From: an uncultured Chlorobiaceae bacterium
GTDB taxonomy: Bacteria; Bacteroidota; Chlorobiia; Chlorobiales; Chlorobiaceae
Assembly: GCA_903838095.1 (NCBI GenBank)
Contig: CAILXE010000363.1
Coordinates: forward strand, 1-7,373
Reading direction: 5' to 3'
DNA: 7,373 nucleotides
Part shown: piece after piece, positions 6,621 to 7,373 of the stretch
Layout of the letters: each line of letters begins with the position of its first letter
How positions within the stretch are numbered: the first letter of the stretch is position 1
The notes under the pieces: model-generated
What the model was told of the DNA's origin: nothing
Database searches by the model: none
What the model saw: only the letters and a program-made list of their open reading frames with translations
Position numbers and translations under genes: made by a program

Positions 6621-7280
6621 CTATGCTTCGTTAAGGAGCGCTGCAACAAATTCGGGGGAAAACTCCTCAATATCCCTCTCGATAATGCTGATTTGCTGCA
6701 CAAAATAGTTATAGCCCATCACCGCAGGAATTGCTGCGGCAAGACCGGCTGCCGTCGCAATCAGTGCTTCAGAAATACCGGGAGCAACCGCCGCAAGGGA
6801 TGCTGATTGAGTCAGGCCGATGTTATGAAAGGAGGTCATGATGCCCCAAACCGTTCCGAAAAGACCAATAAATGGGGCGGTATTGCCAACCGTCGCAAGG
6901 AATGATACAAAAGTCGAGAGCCTTTTGTTCTCGGCATTGGCTTCCCGTTTGACCGCCCGCACAATTCTGGCTTTGACCTGGCGGCTGTCGGCATGGTTAT
7001 CAATTGCCCGATATTCAATGTAGCCTGCACGAAAAACTTTAGGCAGTGAGCCTTGCTTGTACTTTTCGGTTGCAGTAAAGACCTTCTCGGCATTATACAC
7101 TTCAAAAAAGTAGTCAAGAAAAAGTCTCGACTCTTTCAGGGATTTGTGGATATAACCAAACTTGAAGGCGATGATTGCCCATGAGACAATTGAGAATGAA
7201 AGAAGCACCGAGAGCACAAACAAGACGACGGGGCCGGCATCCGAAATAAGACCAAAAATACCGAGTTGAGATTCAAACAT
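6621..7280 (-). CDS. tolQ: Tol-Pal system protein TolQ (MotA/TolQ/ExbB proton channel family)
   Basis: Channel-forming subunit of the Tol motor in the inner membrane. Three membrane helices are visible: about 17-39 (VVLFVLSVLLSFSIVSWAII), 122-150 (VSFLATVGNTAPFIGLFGTVWGIMTS) and 168-192 (GISEALIATAAGLAAAIPAVMGYN). The family motifs TAPFIGLFGTVWGIM and APGISEALIATAAGLAAAIPAVM are nearly those of E. coli TolQ, and Thr134 and Thr176 lie at the expected pore positions. Between TM1 and TM2 is a charged cytoplasmic domain (40-120). The ATG at 7280 gives 219 residues (230 in E. coli) and begins with the typical short N-terminus. A TTG at 7325 would add 15 residues, but it falls in the loop of a hairpin. 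It is the first gene of the operon; ybgC, the usual upstream neighbour in proteobacteria, is not in view. Confidence 0.95.
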   Translation of the reverse strand: MFESQLGIFGLISDAGPVVLFVLSVLLSFSIVSWAIIAFKFGYIHKSLKESRLFLDYFFEVYNAEKVFTATEKYKQGSLPKVFRAGYIEYRAIDNHADSRQVKARIVRAVKREANAENKRLSTFVSFLATVGNTAPFIGLFGTVWGIMTSFHNIGLTQSASLAAVAPGISEALIATAAGLAAAIPAVMGYNYFVQQISIIERDIEEFSPEFVAALLNEA

Positions 7281-7314
7281 ACCAGTTAAAAGCAATAATG
7301 ATTCAATGAAGACT

Positions 7315-7334
7315 CCCCGCCGCAATCAGCGGGG
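7315..7334. other. GC-rich hairpin in the tolQ leader
   Basis: CCCCGC (7315-7320) pairs with GCGGGG (7329-7334) around an 8-nt loop. It lies 35 bp upstream of the tolQ ATG. On the minus strand the stem is followed by AGTCTTCATT, not a T run. It could be the terminator of a gene beyond the window edge, or an element of the Tol operon leader. The remaining bases to 7373 hold no gene I can identify and no convincing promoter. Confidence 0.4.
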
Positions 7335-7373
7335 TATCTGGTTTTAGAAAAAGCTTAACATACTTCACCGCAA

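Noticed and set aside
6605..6703. 33-codon upstream extension of tolR
   Set aside because: It overlaps the end of tolQ in another frame, has no resemblance to TolR N-termini, and the ATG at 6604 places the INVTPFVD signature at the normal distance.
1..7373. Search for a new defence, mobile or secondary-metabolism system
   Set aside because: All genes but one belong to well-known housekeeping families. There is no transposase, integrase, CRISPR-like periodic repeat, tRNA edge, or composition break that I can see.

Overview
The window is best explained as chromosomal DNA from a green sulfur bacterium (Chlorobi, Chlorobium/Prosthecochloris-like). This rests mainly on the DnaK protein, which reads like the Chlorobium form ([12 protein letters not shown] near the N-terminus, acidic [11 protein letters not shown] end), together with a Gram-negative envelope operon, moderate GC content and weak Shine-Dalgarno use. 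The taxonomic call is pattern recognition, not a database result.

Layout. (1) Positions 1-1887, + strand: dnaK, intact except for about 12 N-terminal codons lying before the window. It is followed by a clean intrinsic terminator (1918-1950). (2) Positions 1951-2032: a short intergenic stretch with a nested inverted repeat and a possible promoter. (3) Positions 2033-2467, + strand: an unrecognised 144-residue soluble protein. (4) Positions 2493-7280, - strand: a complete Tol-Pal operon in the order tolQ, tolR, tolA/tonB-like, tolB, pal, cpoB (ybgF). It converges on the small + strand gene with only 25 bp between stop codons. (5) Positions 7281-7373: the leader of the Tol operon, with a GC-rich hairpin and no gene that can be identified.

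How the genes work together. TolQ and TolR form the inner-membrane, proton-driven motor. The TonB/TolA-like protein is the periplasm-spanning arm that the motor energises. TolB is the periplasmic beta-propeller, Pal is the outer-membrane lipoprotein that binds peptidoglycan, and CpoB is a coiled-coil/TPR protein, here with a lipobox. The key residues expected for a working machine are all present: the TolR transmembrane Asp, the TolA/TonB transmembrane His, the TolQ pore threonines, and the Asp/Arg pair in the Pal OmpA domain. DnaK is an unrelated cytoplasmic chaperone separated by its own terminator.

I see no mobile element, CRISPR array, tRNA, rRNA or defence system. The region looks like ordinary core genome. 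The points most worth a second look are the unknown 144-residue protein with its structured upstream region, and the internally duplicated TolA/TonB-like arm protein.
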